In this document: positions 9,613 through 18,494 of the stretch, one piece after another
How positions within the stretch are numbered: position 1 is the stretch's first letter
Layout of the letters: the number at the start of each line of letters is the position of its first letter
IMG/VR virus record: IMGVR_UViG_3300044822_000077
Span: 1-42,469 of that record
Origin: a virus
Length of the DNA: 42,469 nucleotides
Strand: one strand, 5' to 3'
Position numbers and translations under genes: made by a program
Notes under the pieces: model-generated
The model's database searches: none
The model's input: only the letters and a program-made list of their open reading frames with translations
Told to the model about the DNA's origin: nothing

Positions 9613-10040
9613 CCATCAACTTTACGCAGTTTATCAGCCCCTACTTCGCGGCCTGGTCCGATGTCACCGACGATCCGTCGCTGTCGAAGACCTCGACCAA
9701 ATTCAACTATGAGCTTCGCTATGGCGTCGAGAAGCGGCGCATGGAGGAGATTGCCCTTAATAGCGGCGCCTCCTACCAGCTCCAACTCCAAGGCCTGGCC
9801 CAGGCGGACTGGATCGTACTCATGGTCCAGTGCATCGGCCAAGGGTATGTCCAGACCGCGGGCAAGGACGCCTCCTCGACAGCGATCACTGGCTACCTGC
9901 CCGTCTACGGCGTACAATTCTGGCCAGGAATCGCAATCTTATCGACTTATAACCTCACGGCAGCGCCAACGCTTTATTCGCAAGCGAACGGGACCATATT
10001 CGAGGTCTTTGAGCTGACGTGCCAACAGGATGGAAGCTGA
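9609..10040 (+). CDS. Small beta-rich virion protein
   Basis: This 143-residue protein is read from the GTG at 9609, which overlaps the previous stop. The open frame runs further upstream but that part lies inside the preceding gene. The body is a compact beta-rich domain (YQLQLQGLAQADWIVLMVQ, GYLPVYGVQFWPGIAIL). No family is recognised. Its stop overlaps the ATG of the next gene (TGATG). It is probably structural by context. Confidence 0.6.
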   Translation: MTINFTQFISPYFAAWSDVTDDPSLSKTSTKFNYELRYGVEKRRMEEIALNSGASYQLQLQGLAQADWIVLMVQCIGQGYVQTAGKDASSTAITGYLPVYGVQFWPGIAILSTYNLTAAPTLYSQANGTIFEVFELTCQQDGS

Positions 10041-10282
10041 TGCCTCCAGAGACCTATGTGATCGAAGTCCAGCGCTGGCCTTTGCCATTTTACCAAAAGC
10101 ACGAGGTGCTTTCCCACACCGTCGAGGGGGGCCGGCTCAAAATGGTTTACCCGACGGGCCACATCGTCGAGATCCCCAGGCTAGACCGGCGGCGCCTAAG
10201 GATCTATCCTGAGTATCTAAGACAAGCCGCCAAGATAGCCGAGCCGAGCGGGGACCATGACGAGATCCCGCTCTTGGAGTGA
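10040..10282 (+). CDS. Small hypothetical protein
   Basis: This 80-residue protein starts at the ATG overlapping the previous TGA; an upstream in-frame ATG at 10019 would lie inside the previous gene. It is rich in Pro, Arg and aromatics (IEVQRWPLPFYQKHEV) with an acidic tail. Its 3' end overlaps the next gene by 26 bp. Function unknown. Confidence 0.6.
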   Translation: MPPETYVIEVQRWPLPFYQKHEVLSHTVEGGRLKMVYPTGHIVEIPRLDRRRLRIYPEYLRQAAKIAEPSGDHDEIPLLE

Positions 10283-11681
10283 TCCCGCTGTGGTAGAGCC
10301 CATCTTTAACCGCACGTCTCCTGACTCCCCGCTCACCGCGGAGATCCTCCAGCGAGCTTCCGAGGAGCAGCAGGCGCGGCTGGCGCGGCTGGGAGATATC
10401 ATGGCGCAGGGGGCTGGTGCTCCCTGGACGGCGGTACCGCTGGCGGAGGAATCCTTTCTGGGTGGGCGCGAGCTGGCGCGGCGCGAGGCGATGGAAGACC
10501 AGCGCTCCCAGGCGCTCTCGAAGCAGATGACGGCGCAGGATTTGGCCAATCAGGCACGCGGGCTTTCGATCTCCGAGGAGCAGCAGCGCCAGCATATGCT
10601 TGATTCTCCGCTGTCTGGGGATACCTCTGCCAACGCCAAAACCATGCGCCAACGGCTGGGGGAGGCCGAGGTGGGCGGAGCCGAGGCACAGACGCGGGAG
10701 CGCGCCACCAATGCCAGCTATGCCAAGAGTATCAACGAGGCCAAGCTAAAAGCCGACAGCGAGCTAGCGGCACAGGCGCATGCCAACACCCAATCGATTT
10801 ACAGCACTCTCAAGGATGAGTCGGCACGGCGCGATCTTGACCAGCTGACGACCGCTCTTGTCGGCATCAATGCCAACCTTGATTTTTCCGCCCCCGAGCA
10901 GCAAAAGCAGGCTCAGGATCTCGTCGCCAGCTTTCAGGCGCATCATCCCGGCCTCGATTCCCACTATGCCCAAGGTGTTCTCAACGGCACGGCACAACTG
11001 GCCCAGCAACGCCTAGCGCAGATCCGCGCGGCCAAGGATCAGCTGGAGACCAACTCGCTGCCTTACCAGACGACGGTCCTTCCGGCGCTGGTGGATACCA
11101 ACAAAAAGCTGACGGCGCTGCAAAGTCTCGGCACCCTCATCAATAATTACCGCAACAACGTCGCTTTAAAGACGGGCCAGCAGGGTTACACGATCGATAC
11201 CGGCGTGTCGCAGGCCTTCCTGCACAACTTCGCCAACCAGGCGGACAACTTTGACCCCAATAACCCGAGCAGCGTCGGCACGGCGGCGGTTCAGGGGCTC
11301 AGCATTACCGATCCCAAAAGCGTTCTGCAGAAAATGCAGGATGTTTACGATAGCCTTGCTGAGCAGGCACAGACGCAGTGGAAAGGTCAGCAAACCGGCT
11401 TTGGCGAGCTTGGGCGGCGCCCTGAGATCCGCGGCATTGACCAGCGCTTCCAAGCCTTGCGCACTCCCGGCGGCGCTACCAATCCCAAAAGAGCCATCGG
11501 CCAGGCGCAGGGTGCCCCCTCCCCGGGACAAACTGCCTCGATCATGCAACGGCCACCGATAGGCGGTGGAAATGCCACGGCCTCTCCCTTCGGCGCGCCC
11601 GCCCCCGCAGTGCCTCAGCCCAACCCGCAGCCGCAAGTACCGTACAATCCCGCTTACTTCCCGCAGCAGGGGAACCAATAA
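10257..11681 (+). CDS. Helical Gln/Ala-rich candidate internal virion protein
   Basis: This 474-residue protein is almost wholly predicted helical from residue 25 to about 390, with dense Gln, Ala, Arg and Glu (ILQRASEEQQARLARLGDI and similar). A Pro/Gln/Ala-rich disordered tail follows. There are no cysteines. The composition resembles long helical internal or ejection proteins of short-tailed phages, and the next gene encodes a glycine-zipper protein. The chosen ATG overlaps the upstream gene; an ATG at 10399 is an alternative. The assignment is inference. Confidence 0.5.
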   Translation: MTRSRSWSDPAVVEPIFNRTSPDSPLTAEILQRASEEQQARLARLGDIMAQGAGAPWTAVPLAEESFLGGRELARREAMEDQRSQALSKQMTAQDLANQARGLSISEEQQRQHMLDSPLSGDTSANAKTMRQRLGEAEVGGAEAQTRERATNASYAKSINEAKLKADSELAAQAHANTQSIYSTLKDESARRDLDQLTTALVGINANLDFSAPEQQKQAQDLVASFQAHHPGLDSHYAQGVLNGTAQLAQQRLAQIRAAKDQLETNSLPYQTTVLPALVDTNKKLTALQSLGTLINNYRNNVALKTGQQGYTIDTGVSQAFLHNFANQADNFDPNNPSSVGTAAVQGLSITDPKSVLQKMQDVYDSLAEQAQTQWKGQQTGFGELGRRPEIRGIDQRFQALRTPGGATNPKRAIGQAQGAPSPGQTASIMQRPPIGGGNATASPFGAPAPAVPQPNPQPQVPYNPAYFPQQGNQ

Positions 11682-13412
11682 ATGCCAGTCCTTGATTATA
11701 CAACCGGCGACGGCACCACCTACGATGACGGCGAAGTCATCAACGATATGAAGGCCAAGGGCTTTCCGGTGGTTGGGCAAACGGCAGACGGTCTTAATGC
11801 GGTCGTGCAAAAGCGCAACCCGGCGAAGGGTGAGGAACCCACGTTTCAAATCCCGCTGCAAACTTACCTGCAAAACCAGGGTGAGCAAGTATCCGGCGTC
11901 AAGCCCAAGAATCCCGGCAAGGATTACGTTGATCCATGGCTTTCTACCGGGGTGCAGAAGTTCGATGACCCCGATATGAAGAAGGCCTACATCCAAAACT
12001 CGCTGCATAAAGCTCATGGCATCAAAGATGCGCAGGTGATCGGCTCGGGCAACGAAATGCACGTCTGGGACCCGGACGCCGGCCAGTGGCAGCAGGTTAC
12101 GGAAGAGCCCAAGTGGAATAACAAGACCGGCTGGATGTCGGCGGCGCTGGCGCTTCCGCATCTCGTCGGCATGGCTTCCGGCGGCGCTACTGGTGCCGCC
12201 ATAGGGGCGCCTCTCGGGGCACTTGGCGGCCCTGCTGGGGCGATAGCTGGAGGCCTCGGCGGCGCGGGTGCCGGAGCGGCCCTGGGCTCGGGACTGGGCG
12301 AGGCGCTGACCGAGCGCGGGATGGGGATGCTCGATCCGGCCTTTGACGAGACGCTCGACAAATATCCCGGCAAAACCATCGGCGAGATCGGCTCGGTAGC
12401 TGGCAGAGACGCGCTGGCGGAGATGGGCGGTCAGGGCATCGGCCTTGGGCTTAAGGCGCTCATGCCGGGGGGCGCCAAGGCGATCCAAAGCTTGGCGGAG
12501 GAAGGGCAAAATGTTGTGCCTCCCATGCCGGCCCCACTTAGCAAAACGGCGCAAGCCCTGGGCTCAACCGCCGAGGGGCTTGGCGGTGGCGCACGGGCAG
12601 CGGCGGGTGCCCTGGCACGAAGCCCCGCCGTCACAGAAGCGCTCGGCCAGTTTGTCCCTAGTGTCGGCCAGGTCATCCAGGGCGGTGAGATTGCTCAGGC
12701 GCCTCAGGCCGTCATCCGTGGCATAGGCAACATGGCAGCCAAGGCCGATCAATGGGCGCCGTCTAAGTATCTCCTCGGCGATAGCGCTAAAGGGGTCGGT
12801 GAGTGGGGCCGCGCAGTCACTGAAGAAACCGCACCGGCCAACCTTGCCGACAAGATCAACAAAGCAACGCAAAATGTCGCCGGCAAAATGGGCCGCGTGA
12901 GCGAGGAAAGCCCCGGCAGCGCCAAGAACATCCTCCATAACGTCGCCAACCGGCTGGCCAATAAGACCCAGGCCGAAGAAGCCTGGGCGGCCGACCCTAT
13001 CGAGCAGTCCATGGCCAACTCGCAGACGCAGGTTGACCGCGAGTTTGCCTCGCAGCCGGGGTGGGGCCTCAAGCCCGAGGAAATCAATGACATCGCCAAC
13101 GAATCCCGCGCCTATCAGCAAAAGGCCTATGTTGACCGTTACCTCGCGGACACCGGCGCCGAGCCGAATTGGGGCACGGATGTGGGAAGAGCTGTTGATA
13201 CCGCTGGAAACTTTGGCAGGCAGGCCCGAAACGTTGGTGTGGGTGCCCTGGGACTAGGCCTGCGCGGCATCCAGGGCGCTGGCGCCGCGGCACAGGCGGC
13301 TGGCTTCGGTTTGCGCAATGCCGCGACCCTGGCCGAGCCTTTGGAGCTGCCGGCCTCGCTGCGCTACGGAATTCCGACGCTCGATGACTGGTGGCGGGAA
13401 CGCAATCGGTGA
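11682..13412 (+). CDS. Glycine-zipper candidate ejection/internal virion protein
   Basis: This 576-residue protein starts directly after the upstream TAA. After an N-terminal globular part (1-155) comes a long glycine-zipper hydrophobic block at about 165-210 (GATGAAIGAPLGALGG, AIAGGLGGAGAGAALG), which could span a membrane. Ala-rich amphipathic helices follow, with a second Gly/Ala zone near 515-550. Membrane-inserting zippers with amphipathic helices suit a protein ejected with the DNA to help it cross the envelope. Enzymatic motifs are absent. An alternative is a minor head protein with Ala-rich helices. Confidence 0.5.
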   Translation: MPVLDYTTGDGTTYDDGEVINDMKAKGFPVVGQTADGLNAVVQKRNPAKGEEPTFQIPLQTYLQNQGEQVSGVKPKNPGKDYVDPWLSTGVQKFDDPDMKKAYIQNSLHKAHGIKDAQVIGSGNEMHVWDPDAGQWQQVTEEPKWNNKTGWMSAALALPHLVGMASGGATGAAIGAPLGALGGPAGAIAGGLGGAGAGAALGSGLGEALTERGMGMLDPAFDETLDKYPGKTIGEIGSVAGRDALAEMGGQGIGLGLKALMPGGAKAIQSLAEEGQNVVPPMPAPLSKTAQALGSTAEGLGGGARAAAGALARSPAVTEALGQFVPSVGQVIQGGEIAQAPQAVIRGIGNMAAKADQWAPSKYLLGDSAKGVGEWGRAVTEETAPANLADKINKATQNVAGKMGRVSEESPGSAKNILHNVANRLANKTQAEEAWAADPIEQSMANSQTQVDREFASQPGWGLKPEEINDIANESRAYQQKAYVDRYLADTGAEPNWGTDVGRAVDTAGNFGRQARNVGVGALGLGLRGIQGAGAAAQAAGFGLRNAATLAEPLELPASLRYGIPTLDDWWRERNR

Positions 13413-13445
13413 TAAACTTCCAAGCAAGACACCCAGGAGCATAAA

Positions 13446-13904
13446 ATGTCCTTTCAACTCGTCGGCTTTAAGTCGTTTGGCGTGCGTACATCCGGGGATA
13501 CGCGGCAGCACACCTATCAAAAGGCGCTGTTTGCGATCAATGCCGCCAATACCGACACGGCGCTTGATATCGCCAACGATACCACCGGCTCTCTCGGTAC
13601 CTTCTGGACGGCGGTCACCACCGACTCCACCTACGGCACCCTCGGGTCCCAGGCGCTTACCCAAGTCCAAGCGATCATCAACCAGGTTTATAAACTGATC
13701 TCTATCGCCGGCGACCCCTTTGTCACCTACGTCAAGGTGCTCTCGGGAGCCGCGGGCAATCAGTACACCGCCACCGCGAGCGGCCAGCTGCCGACGATCA
13801 CCTGGGTATCGGGGAGTGCTCCGACCTCTTATGTCGTGGAGCTGACCTGGCTCATCCATGACGGCTTCGAAGCGATCAATAGCGATTTAGGCGCTGCATT
13901 TTAA
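13446..13904 (+). CDS. Small virion protein, paralogue of the next gene
   Basis: This 152-residue protein has a good ribosome site (AGGAG 8 bp before ATG). It shares a clear core with the product of 13929..14624: both have NTDT...GSLGTFWTA followed by a YG(T/S)-containing Thr/Gln-rich helix and a VKV strand. The C-terminal beta part ends in a hydrophobic strand. No named family is recognised. Tandem duplication inside a late operon fits decoration or tail-accessory proteins. Confidence 0.6.
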   Translation: MSFQLVGFKSFGVRTSGDTRQHTYQKALFAINAANTDTALDIANDTTGSLGTFWTAVTTDSTYGTLGSQALTQVQAIINQVYKLISIAGDPFVTYVKVLSGAAGNQYTATASGQLPTITWVSGSAPTSYVVELTWLIHDGFEAINSDLGAAF

Positions 13905-13928
13905 CACCTTTTTTTAGAGGTTTTCTCC

Positions 13929-14624
13929 ATGTCTCAGGCAGTAACACAGGTCCAAGCATTTGGCTTTGAGAAGGACGAGAGCCTCACGTACAGGTTCTCG
14001 CAGCGCCTCATCCTCTGGACGACCGGACTAAACACCGACACCGTCTATGACTTCGGCAACAACGTGGCTGGCTCTCTCGGTACTTTCTGGACCGCGGCGC
14101 TCGCCAACGGCACTTACGGTTCCATTGCCACGACGGCGCTGCAGCTGATCCAAACTATCCAGCCGCTGGCGCAGCAGTTTCTGCAATTTATTGGCCCGGT
14201 GGCGGCGAGCTACGTCAAGGTAGGCGGCGGCTCGGTGCAGTCGCTGACCTCGGCCAACATCGCCTCCAGCGCCACGCCGACCGCGACAGTGACCGGCCTT
14301 TTGGCGACGGATGTGATCCTGAGCGTCACCCAGAGCACGGCCAACACCAACAGCCTGACGCCGATTGCCTTCGGCACCCCGTCGGCGAATGCCTTGCCGC
14401 TCACCTACTCCGGGGCCTGCGGTACTGGCGGCCAGGTGACGGTAACCTTCTTCCGCCCCACCGGCACCGTCACTCCGCAGGGGAGCCAGTACACGCTCGC
14501 GCTGCAGAGCAACCTCAGCCCGAACCTGACCTTTGCCAGCGGCTATGCGCCGACCGCTGGGGTCTTCTATCTCGACTACGACTTGGCGAACGGCACGCAT
14601 CCGGTCTACTACCCGACCCCGTAA
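13929..14624 (+). CDS. Virion protein, longer paralogue with added beta domain
   Basis: This 231-residue protein has a first half that matches the preceding 152-residue protein (NTDTVYDFGNN, GSLGTFWTAAL, YGSIATTALQLIQ). Its second half (about 105-231) adds a Thr/Ser-rich beta domain. The ribosome site is AGAGG before ATG. It is the last gene before the strong terminator at 14659..14687, so it closes a transcription unit. It is probably a decoration or tail-surface protein; function not established. Confidence 0.6.
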   Translation: MSQAVTQVQAFGFEKDESLTYRFSQRLILWTTGLNTDTVYDFGNNVAGSLGTFWTAALANGTYGSIATTALQLIQTIQPLAQQFLQFIGPVAASYVKVGGGSVQSLTSANIASSATPTATVTGLLATDVILSVTQSTANTNSLTPIAFGTPSANALPLTYSGACGTGGQVTVTFFRPTGTVTPQGSQYTLALQSNLSPNLTFASGYAPTAGVFYLDYDLANGTHPVYYPTP

Positions 14625-14658
14625 GGCAGCGGGTGACGGGCGATCTAACAATGCTATT

Positions 14659-14687
14659 GCCCGGAGGTTTCCTCCGGGCTTGTTTTT
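14659..14687 (+). terminator. Strong Rho-independent terminator
   Basis: A perfect 9-bp GC-rich stem (GCCCGGAGG / CCTCCGGGC) closes a TTT loop and is followed by TTGTTTTT. It lies 35 bp after the 13929..14624 stop and directly before the ribosome site of the next gene. It separates the terL-to-ejection series from the portal-to-lysis series. Confidence 0.93.
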
Positions 14688-14698
14688 AAAGGACCCTC

Positions 14699-14992
14699 AT
14701 GCACCCAGCTCAGCAAAAGGCGATCTTGGCCCTCCTCGGCGCCGCAGAGGCGCAAATCCAGGCGGTCAAGAGCATGCTGTTTATCGATGACACCCCGTAC
14801 CAAGGCGCGGGCTCTGTGCCGCCAGCGCCGCGCTCGGCCGAGTTCGAGAAGTCCTACCTGCATGAGCGGGAAGAAAAGGAACTCGACGACCAGGTGGAGG
14901 CCGCGCGCCAGCACAGCGCCGAAGAAGTGAAGCAGCTGCAGGAGTTTTGGGCGCAGGAACGGGCCATCCTCAACGATGAATTGGTGCTCTAA
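14699..14992 (+). CDS. Small helical protein before the portal gene
   Basis: This 97-residue, strongly helical and charged protein (AAEAQIQAVKSMLF; a Glu/Lys/Gln-rich C-terminal coiled coil from about 50) has its AAAGGA ribosome site right after the terminator T-run. It ends 3 bp before the portal ATG, so the two are likely co-translated. It could be a portal-assembly factor; no family is recognised. Confidence 0.6.
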   Translation: MHPAQQKAILALLGAAEAQIQAVKSMLFIDDTPYQGAGSVPPAPRSAEFEKSYLHEREEKELDDQVEAARQHSAEEVKQLQEFWAQERAILNDELVL

Positions 14993-14995
14993 ACT

Positions 14996-17440
14996 ATGGG
15001 CGCACTGGAAGTAGCTAAAGCCGAACAGCTCTGCCCGGACCAGCCGTGGAACGTGCGCAACAACATCGATATGCTCGGTCCCACTATCATGAAGTGGATG
15101 GAGGACCTGGAGCCTTTCTATAAGCGCTGGGCCGAGCAGTGGTTCAATAACTTCCAGTTCATCTACGGCAACCAGGCGGTGCGCTGGTCCCGCAAATATG
15201 GTTATGCCGTTGATGTCGACTATCTCCAGCGTCTGCCGGCAATGAACCAGCGGGCGCAAACTAACCTGGCGCGGGTAGTCGCCGAGTCGCTCTCGTCCAT
15301 GATCTTTGCCAACCTCCCGGAGTGGAACGTCGAGACGGCCGAGAGGTCCTCGATCGCCGGCAAGCGGATGAAGAGGATCATCCAGAAGATCCTCGATGCT
15401 TACATGATCCGCCTTTGCTGCGACATCGAGTTTCAAGCGGCGGCGATGATCTACACGGTCTTCGGCATGTTTGGCGCCCAGATCGATTGGAATCAGACGG
15501 GCGGCAGCCTTATGGAGATCCCGCGCTGGAAGAAGCAACGCGCACCGGTCATGACTGACTTTATGCCGACGCTCGCCATGCAGCCGATCGGGATCCCGAC
15601 GGGCGCTCTCGATGCCAATGGCCAGCCGATGTTTGAGGAGCGCTGGGAACCGGTCCTGGACCAAATGGGCAAGCAGATCGTTGATAAGTTCTTCGCCGGC
15701 GACGTTCGCCTCGACATCCTCACCCCCTTTGAGTACCGGCGCCGCATCGACTCGCGGGGACCGCACAAGAGCAGCGTCTGGCAGCGCACGCTTCTCCTCG
15801 ATTACGATGAATACCTCGACCGCTATGGCTACCTGCCTGGAAGGACCAAATACTTTGAGCGTGTTCAGCCAGTTTACTCGAATCCTGCCGTTTACCGTCT
15901 CGCGGTCCGTCACTTCATGCGGATGCAATATACGACGCCTCCGGGTCTCAACGACCTGTACAACCGTCCACAAAATGTTTATCGCTCAAGTATGTTCCGG
16001 AACAAAGTCCTCGTTGTGGAGCATTACGACGCGCCCCACCCGATCAAATGGCCCCTGGGACGGAAAGTCGTGGTCTGCAATGGCGATGCTACACATGTCA
16101 CGGTTCCGGATTACAACACAGGCAAGATGGGCGGATGGCACCCATTTATTGAGTCACAATGGCTTAATATCCCTCCGTCCCCTATGGCGGCTGGCCCGCT
16201 CAACGACGTGGTGGCGAAAAACCGCGAGCTAAACGTCATCGATAGCCTCTATGCGACCATGATCCGCCGTAACTGCGGAAGTCAGCTCCTTATCAAGACC
16301 GGCTCGGGGATCGACCCGCAGCGGATCACGGGCGAACCGGGGATGACGCACGAGGTCCCGGACCCTTACGGCGCGCGCTGGCTGCACGATGACATGCCGA
16401 TCCCGATGTCGCTCCCGCCCATCCGCCAGTCGATCAAGGAGGACGTCTTCGATGTCTCGGGGGCCGGCGAGGCGCTCCGCGGTGAGCGCTCCCCAGGGGC
16501 GCCCTCAGGCTATGCCCAGCAGATCATCCTGGAGCGCGAGGAGAGCCGCCTCTCGCCGGCACGCAAGAACTTCGAGGCCGGTTGCTCGGGGATCGGCGAA
16601 AAGATATGGTGCTGTCTTAAGACCAAAGTCATCAAGCTCGACGACAACGTCATGGGTTACCTGCAGCGGGCGGCGGCCGGCGAGTTTCAGCCTTCCGATG
16701 TCATGGCGATGCTTGGCGGTAAGGCAGCCTTCGGCGTCGAGATCGTCGTCGAGACCGACTCTATGCATCTCCGCTCGCGGGCGACCCAACAGGCCACGAT
16801 GGCCGACCTGGCGCAGAACAACGCGGCGGTCTCACAGCGTCTGCAGCAAAACCCAGGCGTGCTTGACAATTTCCTGGAATTTTTTGGAGCCGACAAGCTC
16901 CGCGACAAGAGTGCCTCCCACCGCGACCGCGCTCAGCGTGAGAACGAGCAGTATAGCGATCTGCTTCACCTCGGCGGCGAGGCGCTCTCGACGGGTCTGC
17001 CGGTGGTTCTTGAGGAAGATGACGATTCGATCCACATCGATGAGCATACGGACTTCCTGATTCAAAACTCTGACGAGATTACCAGGAATCCGGCGTTCTT
17101 CCAGGTGATTAAGACCCATATCAACCGCCACATCATCCAAATGAACGAGAAGCAGGGCAACGCGGCCCCCGGGACCTCGATCCAGACCCCGGCGCTCATG
17201 GCGCTCGCCCAAAAGCAGCCGCCCCCGACCGTGCAAACCATCTTCCAGACTGCTAGTATGGAGCAACAACAGCAGCAAATGCAGCAGCAGCAGGCCCAAA
17301 AGAAGGGCGGCGGCGCGGGACCAACCCAGGCGCCTCCTCCCGGTCAGCCTGGGCCTTCAAGGCAGATGCCCGGTACGCCGGCGCCGCAGCAGCGGGCCGG
17401 TAAACAGCAGGTAGCTCAAGGGAAGGTAAAACCAAGATGA
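14996..17440 (+). CDS. Portal protein
   Basis: This is an 814-residue protein. The portal dodecamer forms the DNA channel at one capsid vertex and docks the terminase. The N-terminal part (WMEDLEPFYKRWAEQWFNNF), the wing region, and the central GAGEALRGERSPGAPSGYAQ helix-loop followed by a long helix match the pattern of P22-like and other large podovirus portals. The C-terminus (from about 755) is a Gln-rich (QQQQQMQQQQ) then Pro/Gly/Gln-rich tail, probably disordered. The length is typical of large podovirus portals. Unusually, it lies about 12.4 kb from terL and is the second transcription unit of the late block. Its stop overlaps the next ATG. Confidence 0.75.
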   Translation: MGALEVAKAEQLCPDQPWNVRNNIDMLGPTIMKWMEDLEPFYKRWAEQWFNNFQFIYGNQAVRWSRKYGYAVDVDYLQRLPAMNQRAQTNLARVVAESLSSMIFANLPEWNVETAERSSIAGKRMKRIIQKILDAYMIRLCCDIEFQAAAMIYTVFGMFGAQIDWNQTGGSLMEIPRWKKQRAPVMTDFMPTLAMQPIGIPTGALDANGQPMFEERWEPVLDQMGKQIVDKFFAGDVRLDILTPFEYRRRIDSRGPHKSSVWQRTLLLDYDEYLDRYGYLPGRTKYFERVQPVYSNPAVYRLAVRHFMRMQYTTPPGLNDLYNRPQNVYRSSMFRNKVLVVEHYDAPHPIKWPLGRKVVVCNGDATHVTVPDYNTGKMGGWHPFIESQWLNIPPSPMAAGPLNDVVAKNRELNVIDSLYATMIRRNCGSQLLIKTGSGIDPQRITGEPGMTHEVPDPYGARWLHDDMPIPMSLPPIRQSIKEDVFDVSGAGEALRGERSPGAPSGYAQQIILEREESRLSPARKNFEAGCSGIGEKIWCCLKTKVIKLDDNVMGYLQRAAAGEFQPSDVMAMLGGKAAFGVEIVVETDSMHLRSRATQQATMADLAQNNAAVSQRLQQNPGVLDNFLEFFGADKLRDKSASHRDRAQRENEQYSDLLHLGGEALSTGLPVVLEEDDDSIHIDEHTDFLIQNSDEITRNPAFFQVIKTHINRHIIQMNEKQGNAAPGTSIQTPALMALAQKQPPPTVQTIFQTASMEQQQQQMQQQQAQKKGGGAGPTQAPPPGQPGPSRQMPGTPAPQQRAGKQQVAQGKVKPR

Positions 17441-17769
17441 TTACCCGCGACATGGCGCTCCAGTTTCTAAGCCAGATGCCCGATCAGGCGGTGCTGCAGG
17501 CCTTTCACGTGGCCACCGGCGCTTCCCCGCAGATGACTTCGCCGCAGAACCCGATGATGGCGGGGCTCTCCGCGGATGATCCGGCCAACCAAGTCAAAGG
17601 CTGGTCCGAGCTGACCTTCGACCAGGGTCCCGACGACCGTCCGGCGCTTGCCGACAAGGATTACATGATCCAAAAGCTGGCGGCCGACCAGCAGATGCAG
17701 CAACCGCGGATGCAGATGGGCGGGATGCCCACTGACCAGGCCGAAACCGCCTATGGGATGGGCCTATGA
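17437..17769 (+). CDS. Small Met/Gln-rich hypothetical protein
   Basis: This 110-residue protein starts with an ATGA overlap on the portal stop and ends in an ATGA overlap with the next gene. A short N-terminal helix (DMALQFLSQMPDQAVLQAF) precedes a low-complexity Met/Gln/Pro region. Its function is unknown; coupling to the portal gene suggests a role in head assembly. Confidence 0.6.
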   Translation: MITRDMALQFLSQMPDQAVLQAFHVATGASPQMTSPQNPMMAGLSADDPANQVKGWSELTFDQGPDDRPALADKDYMIQKLAADQQMQQPRMQMGGMPTDQAETAYGMGL

Positions 17770-18014
17770 GCAAGGCCATGACAGCGCTTTATGGCGACGG
17801 GCTGAGTAAACAGCTCATGAGCGACCTGCGCGCTGAAAATGGCCTTGGTAACGCGGAGGCCGACCACCCGGAGCCGCTGCCGCCAGCGGGCAACGCCGGG
17901 CGCTACCAGTTTTACCTCCGCAGGAAAAGGCAGTCCGCGATGATCAAGCAGCTACTCAAGGACGGGGGCTACGGCGATCTCGCTAAAATGGTGTCGATAC
18001 GCAAGGAGAGCTAG
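17766..18014 (+). CDS. Small basic hypothetical protein
   Basis: This 82-residue protein is coupled to the previous gene by ATGA. Its C-terminal half is basic and helical (YLRRKRQSAMIKQLLKDGGY). No family is recognised. Confidence 0.6.
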   Translation: MSKAMTALYGDGLSKQLMSDLRAENGLGNAEADHPEPLPPAGNAGRYQFYLRRKRQSAMIKQLLKDGGYGDLAKMVSIRKES

Positions 18015-18017
18015 ACC

Positions 18018-18494
18018 ATGGAAGGTTGGGGCGCAATACCGCTGAATTATGTGGCTGCCACCGGCAACCTCACACAGCTTTACCCAAACTGGATCACCGG
18101 GACGGGTAATGCGCTGCCGGTCCCTCCTGGCGGGACGCTGCTCGCACCCAAGGGCGGCAGGATCGGGCAAATCTCGATCAAAACCGACGGCACCAATGGC
18201 GGCTATGTCGAGCTCTGGGATCTTACCGGGCTCGATGTGCCGGTGGATGTCTCCAGTCTCACTACCATAACTAACACCAACCTTGTTTATCTCCAGGGAC
18301 TAAACAAGGCCAAATTAATGTGGTCACAGAACTTCGCCGCCTCTCCGGCCGACCCCGCGCCGTGGTCCTTGGCCATGGGTTTCATGCGGGGGCTGGCGGC
18401 GCGGTTCGTCGGTAATGCGGGTTCCTGCGCTCTCAACATCATCGCGGAGGGGGGCTATGATCTCCGGCTTGTGGCGTGCGGTTACGCTGGTTAG
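18018..18494 (+). CDS. Hypothetical beta-rich virion protein
   Basis: This 158-residue beta-rich protein lacks a signal peptide, unlike the three genes that follow. It has a Gly/Thr-rich core (GRIGQISIKTDGTNGGYVEL). Its 3' end overlaps the next gene by 38 bp. Its place at the head of the fibre cluster suggests a tail or fibre-attachment protein; this is inference. Confidence 0.6.
   Translation: MEGWGAIPLNYVAATGNLTQLYPNWITGTGNALPVPPGGTLLAPKGGRIGQISIKTDGTNGGYVELWDLTGLDVPVDVSSLTTITNTNLVYLQGLNKAKLMWSQNFAASPADPAPWSLAMGFMRGLAARFVGNAGSCALNIIAEGGYDLRLVACGYAG

Noticed and set aside
11166-12554. 462-codon open frame on the minus strand
   Set aside because: Lies wholly antisense to two coupled rightward genes (10257 and 11682), has Arg/Leu/Gly/His-rich shadow composition and no ribosome site.
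14654-15973. 439-codon open frame on the minus strand
   Set aside because: Antisense to the portal gene and crosses the terminator hairpin; composition is that of a mirror frame.
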